Shown: positions 9,174-18,230 of the stretch, piece after piece | Numbering within the stretch: position 1 is the stretch's first letter | Layout of the letters: every line of letters starts with the position of its first letter | DNA from: Beijerinckiaceae bacterium | GTDB taxonomy: Bacteria > Pseudomonadota > Alphaproteobacteria > Rhizobiales > Beijerinckiaceae | Assembly (NCBI GenBank): GCA_030684835.1 | Contig: JAUXWZ010000151.1 | Span: 1 to 47,342, forward strand | Direction of reading: 5' to 3' | DNA: 47,342 nucleotides | Translations under genes and position numbers: made by a program | Notes under the pieces: model-generated | Database searches by the model: none | What the model was told of the DNA's origin: nothing | Seen by the model: only the letters and a program-made list of their open reading frames with translations

Positions 9174-10293
9174 TTGGCTGGTTGTTGGCGCAGGGTTTGC
9201 TGGGAGTGTGCTTGCGGAAAGGCTGGCAAACGGAAGGGGTGAGCGCGTCTTATTAATCGACCGTCGCACCCATATCGGCGGCAATGCATACGATCATTAT
9301 GACGAAGCGGGAATTCTCATCCATCGTTACGGCCCGCATATTTTCCACACGAACTCGAAGCAGATATTCGATCACTTGTCGCAGTTCACGAACTGGCGAA
9401 AGTACGAGCATCGCGTGCTCGCCAACATAGAAGGGCAATTGTTGCCGGTCCCCATCAATCTCGACACCGTAAACAGGCTGTATGGTTTGTCGCTGACGTC
9501 TGAAGAACTTGCTACTTTCTTCGCTCAGCGCGCCGAGCATGTCGATGAAATTAGAACGTCCGAAGACGTGGTGATCAGTCAGGTCGGCCGCGATCTTTAT
9601 GAGAAATTTTTCAAAGGTTACACACGTAAGCAATGGGGCGTGGATCCGTCCGAGCTCGATAAGTCGGTTACGTCTCGCGTGCCTACGCGCACCTGTCGTG
9701 ACGACCGCTACTTCACGGACGTATACCAGTACATGCCTTCAGCGGGCTATACGCGAATGTTCGAGAGGATGCTCAGCAGTTCGAACATCGACATCTCGCT
9801 AGGCGTCGATTACAAGGATGTGCGTGAGAAAGTCGGTAACGCCAGAACTATTTTCACGGGTCCAATCGACGAGTTCTTTGACTTTCGTTTCGGAAAACTT
9901 CCCTATCGATCACTACGGTTTGACCATCAGAATTTCGCGGATGAATGGCTACAGCCGGTAGCGGTGATCAACTATCCAATGAGCGAAGACTATACTCGCG
10001 TCACGGAATACAAGCACCTGACGGGCCAAAGGCACCCTTCCACGAGCGTGACCTACGAATATCCCTCTGCAGACGGGGACCCTTACTACCCGATTCCGCG
10101 CCCTGAGAACGCTGCTCTCTATAAGCGCTACGAAGCGCTTGCCAATGCGGAAAAAGATGTTTGGTTTGCAGGGCGCCTCGCCACCTACCGCTATTACAAC
10201 ATGGACCAAGTCGTTGGGCAGGCGCTCGCCACATTTCGTAGAATCAACGAAGCTCTACCGAAGAGCGTGGCATTTCAAGCGGTCGCTGAGTAG
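9166..10293 (+). CDS. glf: UDP-galactopyranose mutase
   Basis: A 375-residue FAD-dependent enzyme that interconverts UDP-galactopyranose and UDP-galactofuranose, the donor for Galf in surface glycans. The N-terminal dinucleotide-binding loop is VVGAGFAGSV (residues 5-14). The conserved family stretches HIGGNAYDHYDEAGILIHRYGP (split around residues 37-58) and FHTN follow, and KGYTRKQWG is near 149-157. The length equals that of typical bacterial Glf. The ATG lies within the last codons of the glycosyltransferase (8-base overlap). Base composition is close to 50% GC in sampled lines (30 of 60 bases at 9241-9300), against 65% in the gene across the tRNA (39 of 60 at 11041-11100). Confidence 0.96.
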   Translation: MYDWLVVGAGFAGSVLAERLANGRGERVLLIDRRTHIGGNAYDHYDEAGILIHRYGPHIFHTNSKQIFDHLSQFTNWRKYEHRVLANIEGQLLPVPINLDTVNRLYGLSLTSEELATFFAQRAEHVDEIRTSEDVVISQVGRDLYEKFFKGYTRKQWGVDPSELDKSVTSRVPTRTCRDDRYFTDVYQYMPSAGYTRMFERMLSSSNIDISLGVDYKDVREKVGNARTIFTGPIDEFFDFRFGKLPYRSLRFDHQNFADEWLQPVAVINYPMSEDYTRVTEYKHLTGQRHPSTSVTYEYPSADGDPYYPIPRPENAALYKRYEALANAEKDVWFAGRLATYRYYNMDQVVGQALATFRRINEALPKSVAFQAVAE

Positions 10294-10533
10294 GTAAGGT
10301 TTATGAGGGCGTGCGAAGGCTTCCACCGCGAAGGGGAACTGGCAAATCTCATGGGTTGCGAACAGAGACCCTGGTCACGTTCGACATCCTCCGCGCGCCA
10401 CTAGCGCGCTCGTCAAGGGGCGCGTGCCGCGCGGAACCAGAGTTAGGGTGCTTTCGGTAGGATATTTGGGTGGATAGGGCTAAAGCCTCGATCCTGTTTC
10501 GCCAAATATATCAAGTGCTCAAGCACAAGTCTA
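10294..10533. other. Non-coding stretch between glf and tRNA-Leu
   Basis: 240 bases without a convincing gene. A GC hairpin (GCGCGC arms at 10393-10398 and 10404-10409, 5-base loop) might end glf transcription, but no T-run follows. It also forms the downstream flank of the tRNA gene on the minus strand. I found no copy of the tRNA 3' end that would mark an attachment site. Confidence 0.3.
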
Positions 10534-10620
<87 letters not shown>

Positions 10621-10782
10621 ATGGGCGTCGTCATACGGGGCGCCCTACAGTGTGTCAATCGTGAATGGGTGGCGGCCGCGTCGATTGGCGGTCTGTACAG
10701 GCTCCGCCTGCTTCATTATTGACTGGCGAGAACGTCCGGCGTGGCTCACATTTTCGGCGCCGGCAGAATCGGATTTCTTCAA

Positions 10783-11817
10783 ATGACAGAGACGCAGGTT
10801 CCCCAGGGTCGGCTCGCGGTTGTTTTTGGCGGCGGCGGTTTTCTTGGACGTTATGTCGTGCGCTCCCTCGCCCAGCGCGGCTGGCGCGTGCGAGTCGCCT
10901 GTCGCCAACCCAACCTTGCGGGCCATTTGCAGCCGATGGGGCGCGTCGGGCAGATCCACGTCATGCAGGCGAACCTGCGCTATCCCGATTCCGTCGCGGC
11001 CGCCGTGCGCGGCGCGGACGCGGTCGTCAATCTCGTTGGCATCCTCGCCGAGAGCGGACGCCAGCGCTTCGATGCGGTGCATACATTTGGCGCGCGCATC
11101 GTTGCGCGCGAGGCGAAGGCGGCCGGCGTCGCATCGCTGGTGCATGTGTCCGCCATCGGCGCAGACGCCAACTCGGACTCGGTTTACGCCCGCAGCAAGG
11201 CGGCGGGCGAGGCGGCGGTTCACGAACATTTCCCCGAGGCGGTGATTGCCCGTCCGTCGATCCTGTTCGGGCCGGAGGATGATTTCTTCAACCGATTTGC
11301 GGCCATGGCGCGCGTCTCGCCCGCTTTGCCCTTGATCGGCGGCGGGCATACCAGGTTCCAGCCGGTTTATGCGGCCGACGTTGGCGAAGCGATCGTGACC
11401 GCGATGGAAACGGGCAAGCGCGCGATCACCTATGAATTCGGCGGGCCGGAAGTCGCGACATTCCGGGAATTGCTCGAATTCATTTTGCATGTAACGGACC
11501 GCAAGCGGCTGCTTCTGCCGCTGCCGTTCCCCGCAGCGCGCGGCGTCGCGTTTGGAACAGAGATCGCCAACAAGCTGACGCTCGGCTTGCTGCCTTCCAT
11601 GATGTTGCTGACGCGCGATCAGGTGGCTCTGTTGCAGCAGGACAATGTCGTGTCGGACACGGCGCGCGCTGAAGGGCGCACCATTGAAGCGCTGGGCGTC
11701 ACGCCAGACAGTTTTGAGGCGATTGTGCCGGGTTACCTCTGGCGTTTCCGCCCCACGGGTCAGTTTGGGCAGAAGGCTGATCCAAAATCAGCGCGCAATC
11801 TCTCCGTCCGTCCGTAA
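10783..11817 (+). CDS. NDUFA9-like complex I-associated NAD(P)-binding protein
   Basis: A 344-residue atypical SDR of the family that includes mitochondrial complex I subunit NDUFA9. The dinucleotide loop VVFGGGGFLGRYVVRSL starts near residue 12. Further conserved stretches are VVNLVGIL and VSAIGAD, the SDR-like YARSKAAGE, and ARPSILFGPEDDFFNRFA. In alphaproteobacteria this protein is common and is linked to complex I or membrane quinone metabolism. I chose the ATG at 10783 (MTETQVPQG) over the in-frame GTG at 10741, because the protein core begins directly after it. The last 30 bases overlap the convergent CysZ/EI24-like gene, and CCGT repeats occur right at the stop. Confidence 0.9.
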   Translation: MTETQVPQGRLAVVFGGGGFLGRYVVRSLAQRGWRVRVACRQPNLAGHLQPMGRVGQIHVMQANLRYPDSVAAAVRGADAVVNLVGILAESGRQRFDAVHTFGARIVAREAKAAGVASLVHVSAIGADANSDSVYARSKAAGEAAVHEHFPEAVIARPSILFGPEDDFFNRFAAMARVSPALPLIGGGHTRFQPVYAADVGEAIVTAMETGKRAITYEFGGPEVATFRELLEFILHVTDRKRLLLPLPFPAARGVAFGTEIANKLTLGLLPSMMLLTRDQVALLQQDNVVSDTARAEGRTIEALGVTPDSFEAIVPGYLWRFRPTGQFGQKADPKSARNLSVRP

Positions 11818-12483
11818 TGGCGGGCTGAACCCTGACATCCGCTTGTGGATGCGCGCCATGTAGGCGACGGCAAAGAGCGGCGTCAGCAAATTGAGGAGCG
11901 GCACGCTCAAAAACAGCGCGATCGGGAAACCCGCCAAGAAAAGATATGGCGCATGCGCGCGTCGCAGCGCCTGCGCTTCCTGAATGGGGCGATATCGCAT
12001 TGCCGCCAGCGCGAAAAATTCGCGGCCCATCAAATAAGAATTTGCGGCGATGAAGGCGATGGCGTTGACGCCGGGCACGAGCAGGAGCAGCAGCGCGCCA
12101 AGGTTCACAGCCAGTGCGAGGAGCGCGAAGCGGGCGGCCAGCCCGATGGCCTGGCCAGTTGGCAACGGATTGCCCGCCGGCCAGATGGGCGCACTCGACG
12201 TCTCTACCTGCTCGGCCAGCTCATCCAGATAAAACCCGGCCACCAGCGCGGAAATCGGCGCCACAAGAAAGATCATAGCGACAACGAGACTAAGCCCCGC
12301 GAGCACCGCGACCGTCGTCGCGATCCACGCATTTTCAATCGCGATGAAATATCTGAGCAATCGTTCGAGTCCAAACCATGCGAGGACAAGAATGGCGATC
12401 GTCAGACCGAGCGATTTGAAAAGTACGCGGCGAAATGCAGGTGAAAACACCTGCCGGAAAGCGGCAATCGCGTCCTGTATCAT
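11788..12483 (-). CDS. EI24/CysZ-like integral membrane protein
   Basis: A 231-residue membrane protein of the EI24 domain family, which includes E. coli CysZ, a sulfate permease. At least four long hydrophobic stretches are visible (about 24-44, 58-84, 118-150, 188-215), with two Pro/Gly-rich breaks. The start at 12483 (MIQDAIAAFRQVF) has GAGGACAGG just upstream, which favours it over the longer frame from 12513. Substrate is unknown; sulfate transport is an inference from the family, and many alphaproteobacterial members are unstudied. The 3' end overlaps that of the NDUFA9-like gene by 30 bases on the opposite strand. Confidence 0.82.
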   Translation of the reverse strand: MIQDAIAAFRQVFSPAFRRVLFKSLGLTIAILVLAWFGLERLLRYFIAIENAWIATTVAVLAGLSLVVAMIFLVAPISALVAGFYLDELAEQVETSSAPIWPAGNPLPTGQAIGLAARFALLALAVNLGALLLLLVPGVNAIAFIAANSYLMGREFFALAAMRYRPIQEAQALRRAHAPYLFLAGFPIALFLSVPLLNLLTPLFAVAYMARIHKRMSGFSPPLRTDGEIAR

Positions 12484-12520
12484 CCTGTCCTCACAACGAA
12501 CAAAGCACGACACAAAGCGA

Positions 12521-12554
12521 AAAGCCCTTCATGGTTGCATCCATGAAGGGCTTT
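12521..12554 (-). terminator. Rho-independent terminator of the Spy-like gene
   Basis: A perfect 14-base inverted repeat (AAAGCCCTTCATGG at 12521-12534 with CCATGAAGGGCTTT at 12541-12554) around a 6-base loop. Read on the minus strand it lies about 40 bases after the Spy-like gene's stop and is followed by TCGCTTTG. It also sits just upstream of the EI24-like gene start and so separates the two units. Confidence 0.85.
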
Positions 12555-12595
12555 CCAGGATAATAGATCCTGCGCCGTTATGGCGACTTCACTGC

Positions 12596-13531
12596 CTACA
12601 TGCGCGAGTCGCCCCGCCCACGTCCACGCTCATCGCCTCGATGATGATGATACCCATGATTATACTGCGCGCCACGTTCGCCGCGCATGCCCTCGTGATG
12701 GAAGCGTTCGCCGCCTCGCGGGCGGTCGCCCATGCCGCGGCCCTCGCCGCTCCCCATGCCCCGGCCTTCGCCGCCGCCCATGATGCCCGCCATGCCGCCG
12801 CCCATCGCCCCCACAAGGCGCAGCCGGCGCTTCTGGTCGTCGGTCAGCGAGCTGTAAAGCGGCGCCGCTGCGTCAGCCAGCTTGGTCAAGGCCGCGCCGC
12901 GCGCGCTGGCCATCTCGCCCATGCGCTTCATCCGCTCGACGGGATTTGCGGGGGGAGCCTCCTTCGCCATCCGGGCGCGCCTTTCCTGGCGAAGTTTGAT
13001 AGACTCACGGATGGCTGCTTCCAGCGGTCCCCATTGCTGTTCCTGCTCGGGCGTCAAGAGAAGCGCGGCCTTCGCGGCGGCGAGGCGCGCTGAAAACATG
13101 GCCTGCCGGTCCTCGTCAGAGAGACGGCTCACCTGTCCGCGTCGTTCGTCCCGCCCTGCGCCCCGTCCCATATCGCGGCCGCCGTCGCGTCCTGCACCAC
13201 GCTCCCAGCCGTCACCGCCGCGACGGCGATCCCCGTAACCGTCTCCCATACGGCCTTCGCCGCGCCGCCATTCGCGATTGTCCCCACCACGACCCATGCG
13301 GCCCATACCTTCGCCGCGGCCGAAACCTTCGCCACGACCCATGCCTTCGCCACGTCCGAAATTTTCGCCACGCGGGCCAGCATCGAAATCAGGTTGTGTG
13401 GGCTGCGATTGGGAGGGTTGGGTCTGAGGTGGCGTGGGCGCGGGCGTCTGGGCGATCGCGGTGGCGCCGAAAAGGGCGGCCGCTCCAAGGGCGGCAGTAA
13501 ACGCGAAAGCGCTCGAATATCTTTTTGACAT
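12596..13531 (-). CDS. Spy/CpxP-like periplasmic LTXXQ-motif protein with Gly/Arg/Met/His-rich low-complexity arms
   Basis: A 311-residue secreted protein starting at MSKRYSSAF with GGGAG upstream (the frame begins at 13555). The signal peptide ends near AIAQ (about residue 28). A helical core holds two LTxxQ motifs (LTPEQEQQW near 161 and LTDDQKRRL near 233), the hallmark of Spy/CpxP periplasmic stress chaperones. Long arms flank it: an N-terminal Gly-Arg-Glu-Met stretch with repeats such as GRGEGMGRGEGFGRG (about 60-130), and a C-terminal arm rich in Gly, Arg, Met and His (about 245-311). The arms could bind metal or nucleic acid; that is inference. The gene is monocistronic, with an AT-rich upstream region (13532-13629) and its own terminator. 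Confidence 0.83.
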   Translation of the reverse strand: MSKRYSSAFAFTAALGAAALFGATAIAQTPAPTPPQTQPSQSQPTQPDFDAGPRGENFGRGEGMGRGEGFGRGEGMGRMGRGGDNREWRRGEGRMGDGYGDRRRGGDGWERGAGRDGGRDMGRGAGRDERRGQVSRLSDEDRQAMFSARLAAAKAALLLTPEQEQQWGPLEAAIRESIKLRQERRARMAKEAPPANPVERMKRMGEMASARGAALTKLADAAAPLYSSLTDDQKRRLRLVGAMGGGMAGIMGGGEGRGMGSGEGRGMGDRPRGGERFHHEGMRGERGAQYNHGYHHHRGDERGRGRGDSRM

Positions 13532-13629
13532 TTTGATCTCCCTAAGCCCGCCCAATAAGCAATGGAATGCTATGTGGCGCCTTAAACCAGATCAAATTAA
13601 GGTTTGTTAATATAAGTGTAATGCGACAG

Positions 13630-13668
13630 CGTGCGCCGCCTCATTCCGCAGCCTCACTCGGCAGCCTC
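13630..13668 (-). repeat. 13-base imperfect tandem repeat across the fabI stop codon
   Basis: Read on the minus strand, three consecutive 13-base units begin GAGGC: GAGGCTGCCGAGT, GAGGCTGCGGAAT and GAGGCGGCGCACG. The first unit is the end of fabI and the stop TGA spans units 1 and 2. Each junction recreates TGAGG, so a second TGA follows in another frame. It looks like a slippage duplication of the gene end. Confidence 0.7.
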
Positions 13669-14481
13669 GCCGCGTGCGGTCTCGACGCGCAAATCTTCGG
13701 GACGCGGCATAGAGATGATGTTGTACCCACCGTCCACAAAATGGATCTCGCCGGTCACGCCGCCCGAAAGGTCGGACAGTAGATACAAGCCCGCGCCGCC
13801 CACGTCGTCGATATCGAGGCTGCGACGCAGGGGCGAATGCTGCTTCTGGAAATTGAACATCGAGCGCGCATCGCCAATGCCAGCTCCTGCAAGGGTGCGA
13901 ATAGGCCCGGCGGAAATCGCGTTCACGCGCACGCCTTGGGGGCCAAGGTCAGCCGCCAGATAGCGCACGCTGGCCTCCAGTGCGGCCTTCGCCACGCCCA
14001 TGACGTTATAGTTCGGCATCACACGGGTTGAACCGCCATAGGTTAGCGTCAGCAGCGACCCGCCATTCTTCATCAAGGGCGCCGCGCGCTGGGCAAGTTC
14101 TGTGAAAGAGAAGGCGGAGATCACCATCGTGCGGGTGAAGTTGTCGCGTGTCGTCGCGTCGACGTATTTGCCCTTCAATTCGTTCCTGTCGGAAAAACCG
14201 ATGGCGTGGACGGCAAAATCAAGACCGCCCCATTCGCGTTCGATCCGGGCGAACACCGCGTCCACGGACGCGAGATCTTCGACATCGCATGGAGCGATCA
14301 GCGAGGAGCCGAGGCTTTCGGCCAACGGCTTCACCCGCTTGCCGAGCGCTTCACCCTGATAGGTGAACGCAAGCTCCGCGCCCTGCGCGGCGACGGCTTT
14401 GGCGATACCCCAAGCGATCGAGTGATCGTTGGCGACGCCCATGATCAAGCCGCGCTTGCCCTCCATCAGTCCAGTCGACAT
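13654..14481 (-). CDS. fabI: Enoyl-[acyl-carrier-protein] reductase (NADH), FabI
   Basis: A 275-residue cytoplasmic SDR enzyme that catalyses the last step of each fatty-acid elongation cycle. The cofactor region GLIMGVANDHSIAWGIA occupies residues 11-27. The FabI-type catalytic pair Tyr158-x6-Lys165 lies in MPNYNVMGVAK, with Tyr148 before it. The start at 14481 (MSTGLMEGKRG) has GGAG 11 bases upstream and matches usual FabI N-termini; a longer frame reaches 14514. It follows fabB by 95 bases in the same direction, giving the fabA-fabB-fabI order common in rhizobia and relatives. The stop codon lies in a 13-base tandem repeat. Confidence 0.96.
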   Translation of the reverse strand: MSTGLMEGKRGLIMGVANDHSIAWGIAKAVAAQGAELAFTYQGEALGKRVKPLAESLGSSLIAPCDVEDLASVDAVFARIEREWGGLDFAVHAIGFSDRNELKGKYVDATTRDNFTRTMVISAFSFTELAQRAAPLMKNGGSLLTLTYGGSTRVMPNYNVMGVAKAALEASVRYLAADLGPQGVRVNAISAGPIRTLAGAGIGDARSMFNFQKQHSPLRRSLDIDDVGGAGLYLLSDLSGGVTGEIHFVDGGYNIISMPRPEDLRVETARGEAAE

Positions 14482-14576
14482 CGCGTCGAGTACTCCGAAT
14501 TGCGATCCTCTCACCGTAACAGGGCGAGCGCCGACCGCAGAATAACAAAATGTGACGAAATTTGAGCAGCTTCGTC

Positions 14577-15800
14577 TTATGCGTCCGGATGCTTGAGCAC
14601 CAGCGATGCGTTAGTGCCGCCAAATCCAAACGAGTTCGACAGCACCGCGCGCAGATTGACGTTATCGCGCCGTTCGCGAACAATGTTCATGTCCGCAAAC
14701 GCCGGGTCGAGTTCCTCGATGTTGGCGCTTTGCGCAACGAACCCGTTCTGCATCATCAGGATCGAATAGATCGCCTCCTGCACGCCCGCCGCACCCAGCG
14801 AGTGACCCGACAGGGACTTGGTGGCGGAGATGGCCGGAGACTTTTCGCCAGCGCCAAAGACCGCGCGAATGGCTTCTATTTCCTTCGCGTCGCCCACCGG
14901 CGTCGAGGTCGCGTGCGGGTTGATATAGTCGATCGGCACGTTCACGCCTGACAGCGCGAGGCGCATGCAGCGGGCGGCGCCTTCTCCCGATGGCGCCACC
15001 ATGTCGTGCCCATCGGACGACGCGCCATAGCCTATAATTTCGGCGTAAATCTTGGCGCCGCGCGCCTTGGCGCGTTCATATTCCTCAAGCGCCACGACCC
15101 CGGCGCCGCCAGCGATCACGAAGCCGTCACGGTTCTTGTCGTAGGCGCGCGAGGCGATTTGCGGGCGGTCGTTATAGCCGGACGACATGGCGCCCATGGC
15201 GTCGAACAATACCGACAGCGACCAATCAAGCTCTTCGCAGCCGCCTGCGAACATCACGTCCTGCTTGCCGTACTGGATCAACTCCATCGCATTGCCGATG
15301 CAATGTGATGACGTCGCGCACGCCGACGAGATCGAGTAGTTCCAGCCCTTGATCTTGAACCACGTCGCCAGCGTCGCCGAAGCGGTGGAGGACATCGCCT
15401 TGGGCACAGCGAACGGTCCGACCCGTTTGGGGCCCTTGGTGCGGGTAATGTCTGCGGCTTCGATCAGCGTGCGCGTCGAGGGGCCGCCCGATCCCATGAT
15501 GATGCCGGTGCGCTCGTTCGAAACGTCTTTGTCTTCAAGACCGCTGTCGCGAATGGCCTGATCCATCGCGACATGGTTCCACGCGGTGCCTCCGCCATGA
15601 AAACGCATGGCGCGGCGGTCGACAACCTCTTCCGCGATGAGCGTGGGCGCGCCGTGCACCTGACTGCGGAATCCAAGTTCGGCGTATTTGTCCGCGCGCG
15701 AAATGCCCGACCGCGCTTCGCGCAACGAAGCGAGCACTTCCTGACTGTTATTCCCGATCGCCGAAACGATGCCGATACCTGTGACGACCACGCGTCTCAT
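14577..15800 (-). CDS. fabB: 3-oxoacyl-[acyl-carrier-protein] synthase I, FabB
   Basis: A 407-residue condensing enzyme of fatty-acid synthesis, required with FabA for unsaturated fatty acids. The catalytic triad is visible: Cys161 ([10 protein letters not shown]), His296 ([11 protein letters not shown]) and His333 (SGHSLGAAG), with Lys328 in the TKSLSGH motif. Positions match E. coli FabB closely. The start at 15800 ([10 protein letters not shown]) has GGAG 6 bases upstream, so it is preferred over the frame start at 15812. The gap to fabA is 42 bases, consistent with one transcript. Confidence 0.97.
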   Translation of the reverse strand: MRRVVVTGIGIVSAIGNNSQEVLASLREARSGISRADKYAELGFRSQVHGAPTLIAEEVVDRRAMRFHGGGTAWNHVAMDQAIRDSGLEDKDVSNERTGIIMGSGGPSTRTLIEAADITRTKGPKRVGPFAVPKAMSSTASATLATWFKIKGWNYSISSACATSSHCIGNAMELIQYGKQDVMFAGGCEELDWSLSVLFDAMGAMSSGYNDRPQIASRAYDKNRDGFVIAGGAGVVALEEYERAKARGAKIYAEIIGYGASSDGHDMVAPSGEGAARCMRLALSGVNVPIDYINPHATSTPVGDAKEIEAIRAVFGAGEKSPAISATKSLSGHSLGAAGVQEAIYSILMMQNGFVAQSANIEELDPAFADMNIVRERRDNVNLRAVLSNSFGFGGTNASLVLKHPDA

Positions 15801-15842
15801 GTTGATCTCCAAATTCCTGATGCGCGGGGGAACTGCGACCGA

Positions 15843-16367
15843 TTAGGCCGCAGGTGGCGCGCCTGGCTGGAAGAGGCCGACCCGCAGGTCTTTGGCTTCG
15901 TAGATCCTGCGTCCGTCCGCCTCAAGCCAGCCGTCGGCGATGCCCAGCACCAGCTTGCCACGGAAGACCCGTTTGAAGTCGATGCCATAAACGACCTTCT
16001 TGACGCTCGGCAAAACCTGATCGGTGAACTTCACCTCTCCGACGCCCAACGCGCGGCCGCGGCCCGGCGATCCCAGCCAGCCGAGGTAAAAGCCAACAAG
16101 CTGCCAGAGCGCGTCAACGCCAAGGCAGCCCGGCATGACGGGGTCGCCCTTGAAATGGCAGCCGAAAAACCAGAGATCGGGGTGAATATCAAATTCGGCC
16201 CGGATCAATCCCTTGCCGTTGGCTCCGCCGGTTTCCGCGATTTGCGTGATCCGATCGAACATCAGCATGGGCGGGAGCGGGAGTTGGGCGTTGCCTTCGC
16301 CAAACAATTCCCCGCGTCCGCAGGCCAGCAATTCTTCGTAACTGAAACTCGAGCGTCGCTCGCTCAT
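15843..16367 (-). CDS. fabA: 3-hydroxydecanoyl-[acyl-carrier-protein] dehydratase/isomerase, FabA
   Basis: A 174-residue hotdog-fold enzyme that dehydrates 3-hydroxydecanoyl-ACP and isomerises the product to the cis-3 form, the branch point to unsaturated fatty acids. The active site is visible as His71 and Asp85 in [20 protein letters not shown] (70-88). The length is typical of the family. It is the first gene of the fabA-fabB-fabI run. In several rhizobia I recall the iron regulator gene irr lying just before fabA; here the 117-base gap has no room for it. Confidence 0.97.
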   Translation of the reverse strand: MSERRSSFSYEELLACGRGELFGEGNAQLPLPPMLMFDRITQIAETGGANGKGLIRAEFDIHPDLWFFGCHFKGDPVMPGCLGVDALWQLVGFYLGWLGSPGRGRALGVGEVKFTDQVLPSVKKVVYGIDFKRVFRGKLVLGIADGWLEADGRRIYEAKDLRVGLFQPGAPPAA

Positions 16368-16451
16368 GCGTCGGGTCGCCTTCCAGAAAAGATATTAGCC
16401 GGGGTGCCCGACTGTTTGGAAACGCGACTTCCTAACACAGGGCGCGCGAGC

Positions 16452-16476
16452 CCGGAAGCGCCGATGGGCGCTCCGG
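16452..16476. terminator. Hairpin after the SH3-domain gene
   Basis: CCGGAAGCGCC (16452-16462) and GGCGCTCCGG (16467-16476) pair with one bulged A around a GATG loop. It lies just past the SH3 gene's stop on the minus strand and before fabA. There is no T-run, so it may be a weak or Rho-assisted terminator. Confidence 0.4.
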
Positions 16477-16484
16477 TCTGGCGC

Positions 16485-17021
16485 CTAGTCGATCTTTTCG
16501 TCCGGATAGACCCCCCAGAGAAGTTTCTGGTCGACGAAACCGTCAAAACCTCTTCCGGCAACGCGGCAGGTCAGATTGACGCAACGCCTGACGTTGACCA
16601 CGACGCCCGATTCCAGCTTGGCGACAATTGACGAGGTCTTGTCCGCGTCGTCCCTCAGCTCATGGGTCTCACCTCTGCGCCACGGGGCCACGATCGCGCT
16701 TCGCCTGCCGGACAGAAGGGAGTGCAGCACCCAGCCCTCGGTTCCCTCCGCATCGCGGATGCGGCGCCAGTTGTCGAATTCTGCGACGATTTCCACGGGT
16801 AAGCCGGCGCGCTGGAAAACCCAGGCCGTCCGGTGTTCCTTGGAGGGGCCCTCACGCAGATTTACGCGGTCTGACTTCAGGCTGACGTAACGGGGGATTG
16901 GCAAGCCGCTCACCGACCCTTTCGGATTGGCGGACGCGTCGGAAGCCCCGGCCCAGACGCCTGCTGAGAATGCGCAGGCAAGGAAAACCTGTCCTGCCCG
17001 GCGAGCTATCGAAAACCGCAT
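16485..17021 (-). CDS. Secreted bacterial SH3-domain protein
   Basis: A 178-residue exported protein starting at MRFSIARRAGQ. The signal peptide ends near ASDASA (about residue 31). The first bacterial SH3 domain covers about 45-110, with VNLREGPSKEHRTAWVF and NWRRIRDAEGTEGWV. A second related segment runs to the C-terminus (about 118-175) with one Cys pair (VRRCVNLTCR). Such domains bind peptidoglycan or protein partners in the cell envelope. The start is fixed by the signal peptide: the frame stays open to 18398 only as antisense of the dehydrogenase gene. It is divergent from the 2-hydroxyacid dehydrogenase, a pairing I believe is conserved in Hyphomicrobiales. Confidence 0.85.
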   Translation of the reverse strand: MRFSIARRAGQVFLACAFSAGVWAGASDASANPKGSVSGLPIPRYVSLKSDRVNLREGPSKEHRTAWVFQRAGLPVEIVAEFDNWRRIRDAEGTEGWVLHSLLSGRRSAIVAPWRRGETHELRDDADKTSSIVAKLESGVVVNVRRCVNLTCRVAGRGFDGFVDQKLLWGVYPDEKID

Positions 17022-17234
17022 AGATCCGTATTCCCCATTAGGAGGATGACCGGCCGGGCAGCCTTGCGTCCGGCCACGATTGTGTCTTACTGCCGCAAAG
17101 TCTGTGCCTGAGCACAGTGCTGCACGCTCCACCGGCACTGTGTCGGCGCCAGGGTTAAGGCTCAGTGAACGAGGCGGTTTTTGCGCTGGGCGCAGCTCCG
17201 GCGCGAAAGGGAAATGACGCAAGGGAATTGGACG

Positions 17235-18230
17235 ATGGTGCGCAAGAAGCCGCTGGTCATCGTGACCCGCAAGCTGCCCGATATGATCGAGACGCGGATG
17301 CGCGAATTGTTCGACGCCCGCCTGAACGAATCCGACAGGCCCATGTCGCAAGCGCAATTGGCGGAGGCGATGCGAACTGCCGACGTGCTCGTGCCGACCG
17401 TCACCGATCGCATTGACGCGCTGCTGATCGAGCAGGCGGGTGAGCAGATGAAGCTGATCGCCAATTTTGGCAACGGCGTCGATAATATCGACGTAGCTTC
17501 GGCCCTGCGGCGCGGGCTGACCGTCACAAACACGCCCGGCGTGCTGACCGACGATACTGCCGACATGACAATGGCGCTGATCCTCGCCGTCGCCCGGCGC
17601 ATCGTCGAGGGCGCCAACGCAGTCACCGCCAATAACTGGACTGGCTGGTCGCCGACCTGGATGCTGGGCGGCCGCATCACCGGCAAGCGTCTTGGCATTG
17701 TGGGTATGGGCCGCATCGGTCAGGCTGTTGCGCGCCGCGCGAAGGCCTTTGGCCTGTCTATCCACTACCATAACCGCCGCCGGGTTCCCTCGGCTATCGA
17801 GGACGAACTTGAGACGACCTATTGGGAATCGCTCGATCAGATGCTGGCGCGCATGGACATTGTGTCCGTCAATTGCCCGCACACGCCCGCGACCTATCAC
17901 CTGCTCTCGGCACGCCGCCTGAAACTGCTGCGTCCCAGCGCAATTCTCGTCAATACCGCGCGCGGCGAGATCATCGACGAGGCGGCGCTCACCCGCATGC
18001 TTGAGGCCGGCGAAATCGCCGGGGCGGGGCTGGATGTGTTTGAACACGAGCCAGCTGTCCCGACCAAGCTGATGCGGCTTGCCAAGGCCGGCAAGGTGAC
18101 GCTTCTGCCCCACATGGGCTCCGCCACCGTCGAGGGGCGCGTCGATATGGGCGAAAAGGTGATCGTCAATATTCGCGCATTCATGGACGGGCACCGGCCG
18201 CCAGACCGCGTCTTGCCGAACATGCTTTAA
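17235..18230 (+). CDS. D-2-hydroxyacid dehydrogenase (glyoxylate/hydroxypyruvate reductase type)
   Basis: A 331-residue NAD(P)H-dependent dehydrogenase of the D-isomer-specific 2-hydroxyacid family. The nucleotide loop is GIVGMGRIGQAV (154-165). Catalytic residues are Arg243 (NTARGEIID), Glu272 (FEHEP) and His293 (LPHMGSATVEGR). The DNA-binding-like GNGVDNID at 79-86 is a family hallmark. I prefer the ATG at 17235, with AAGGG 9 bases upstream and MVRKKPLVIVTRKLP resembling relatives. An in-frame ATG at 17214 and a TTG at 17181 are possible but less likely. The substrate is probably glyoxylate, hydroxypyruvate or a related 2-keto acid. The stop codon begins a run of in-frame TAA-containing tandem repeats. 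Confidence 0.9.
   Translation: MVRKKPLVIVTRKLPDMIETRMRELFDARLNESDRPMSQAQLAEAMRTADVLVPTVTDRIDALLIEQAGEQMKLIANFGNGVDNIDVASALRRGLTVTNTPGVLTDDTADMTMALILAVARRIVEGANAVTANNWTGWSPTWMLGGRITGKRLGIVGMGRIGQAVARRAKAFGLSIHYHNRRRVPSAIEDELETTYWESLDQMLARMDIVSVNCPHTPATYHLLSARRLKLLRPSAILVNTARGEIIDEAALTRMLEAGEIAGAGLDVFEHEPAVPTKLMRLAKAGKVTLLPHMGSATVEGRVDMGEKVIVNIRAFMDGHRPPDRVLPNML

Noticed and set aside
10645..11490. 281-codon minus-strand frame over the NDUFA9-like gene
   Set aside because: Antisense shadow of a gene with an obvious dinucleotide-binding protein product.
13570..13620. FNR/FixK-like half-site (TTGAT-N4-TTTAA, minus strand) upstream of the Spy-like gene
   Set aside because: Only one half-site fits the TTGAT-N4-ATCAA consensus; the region is simply AT-rich.
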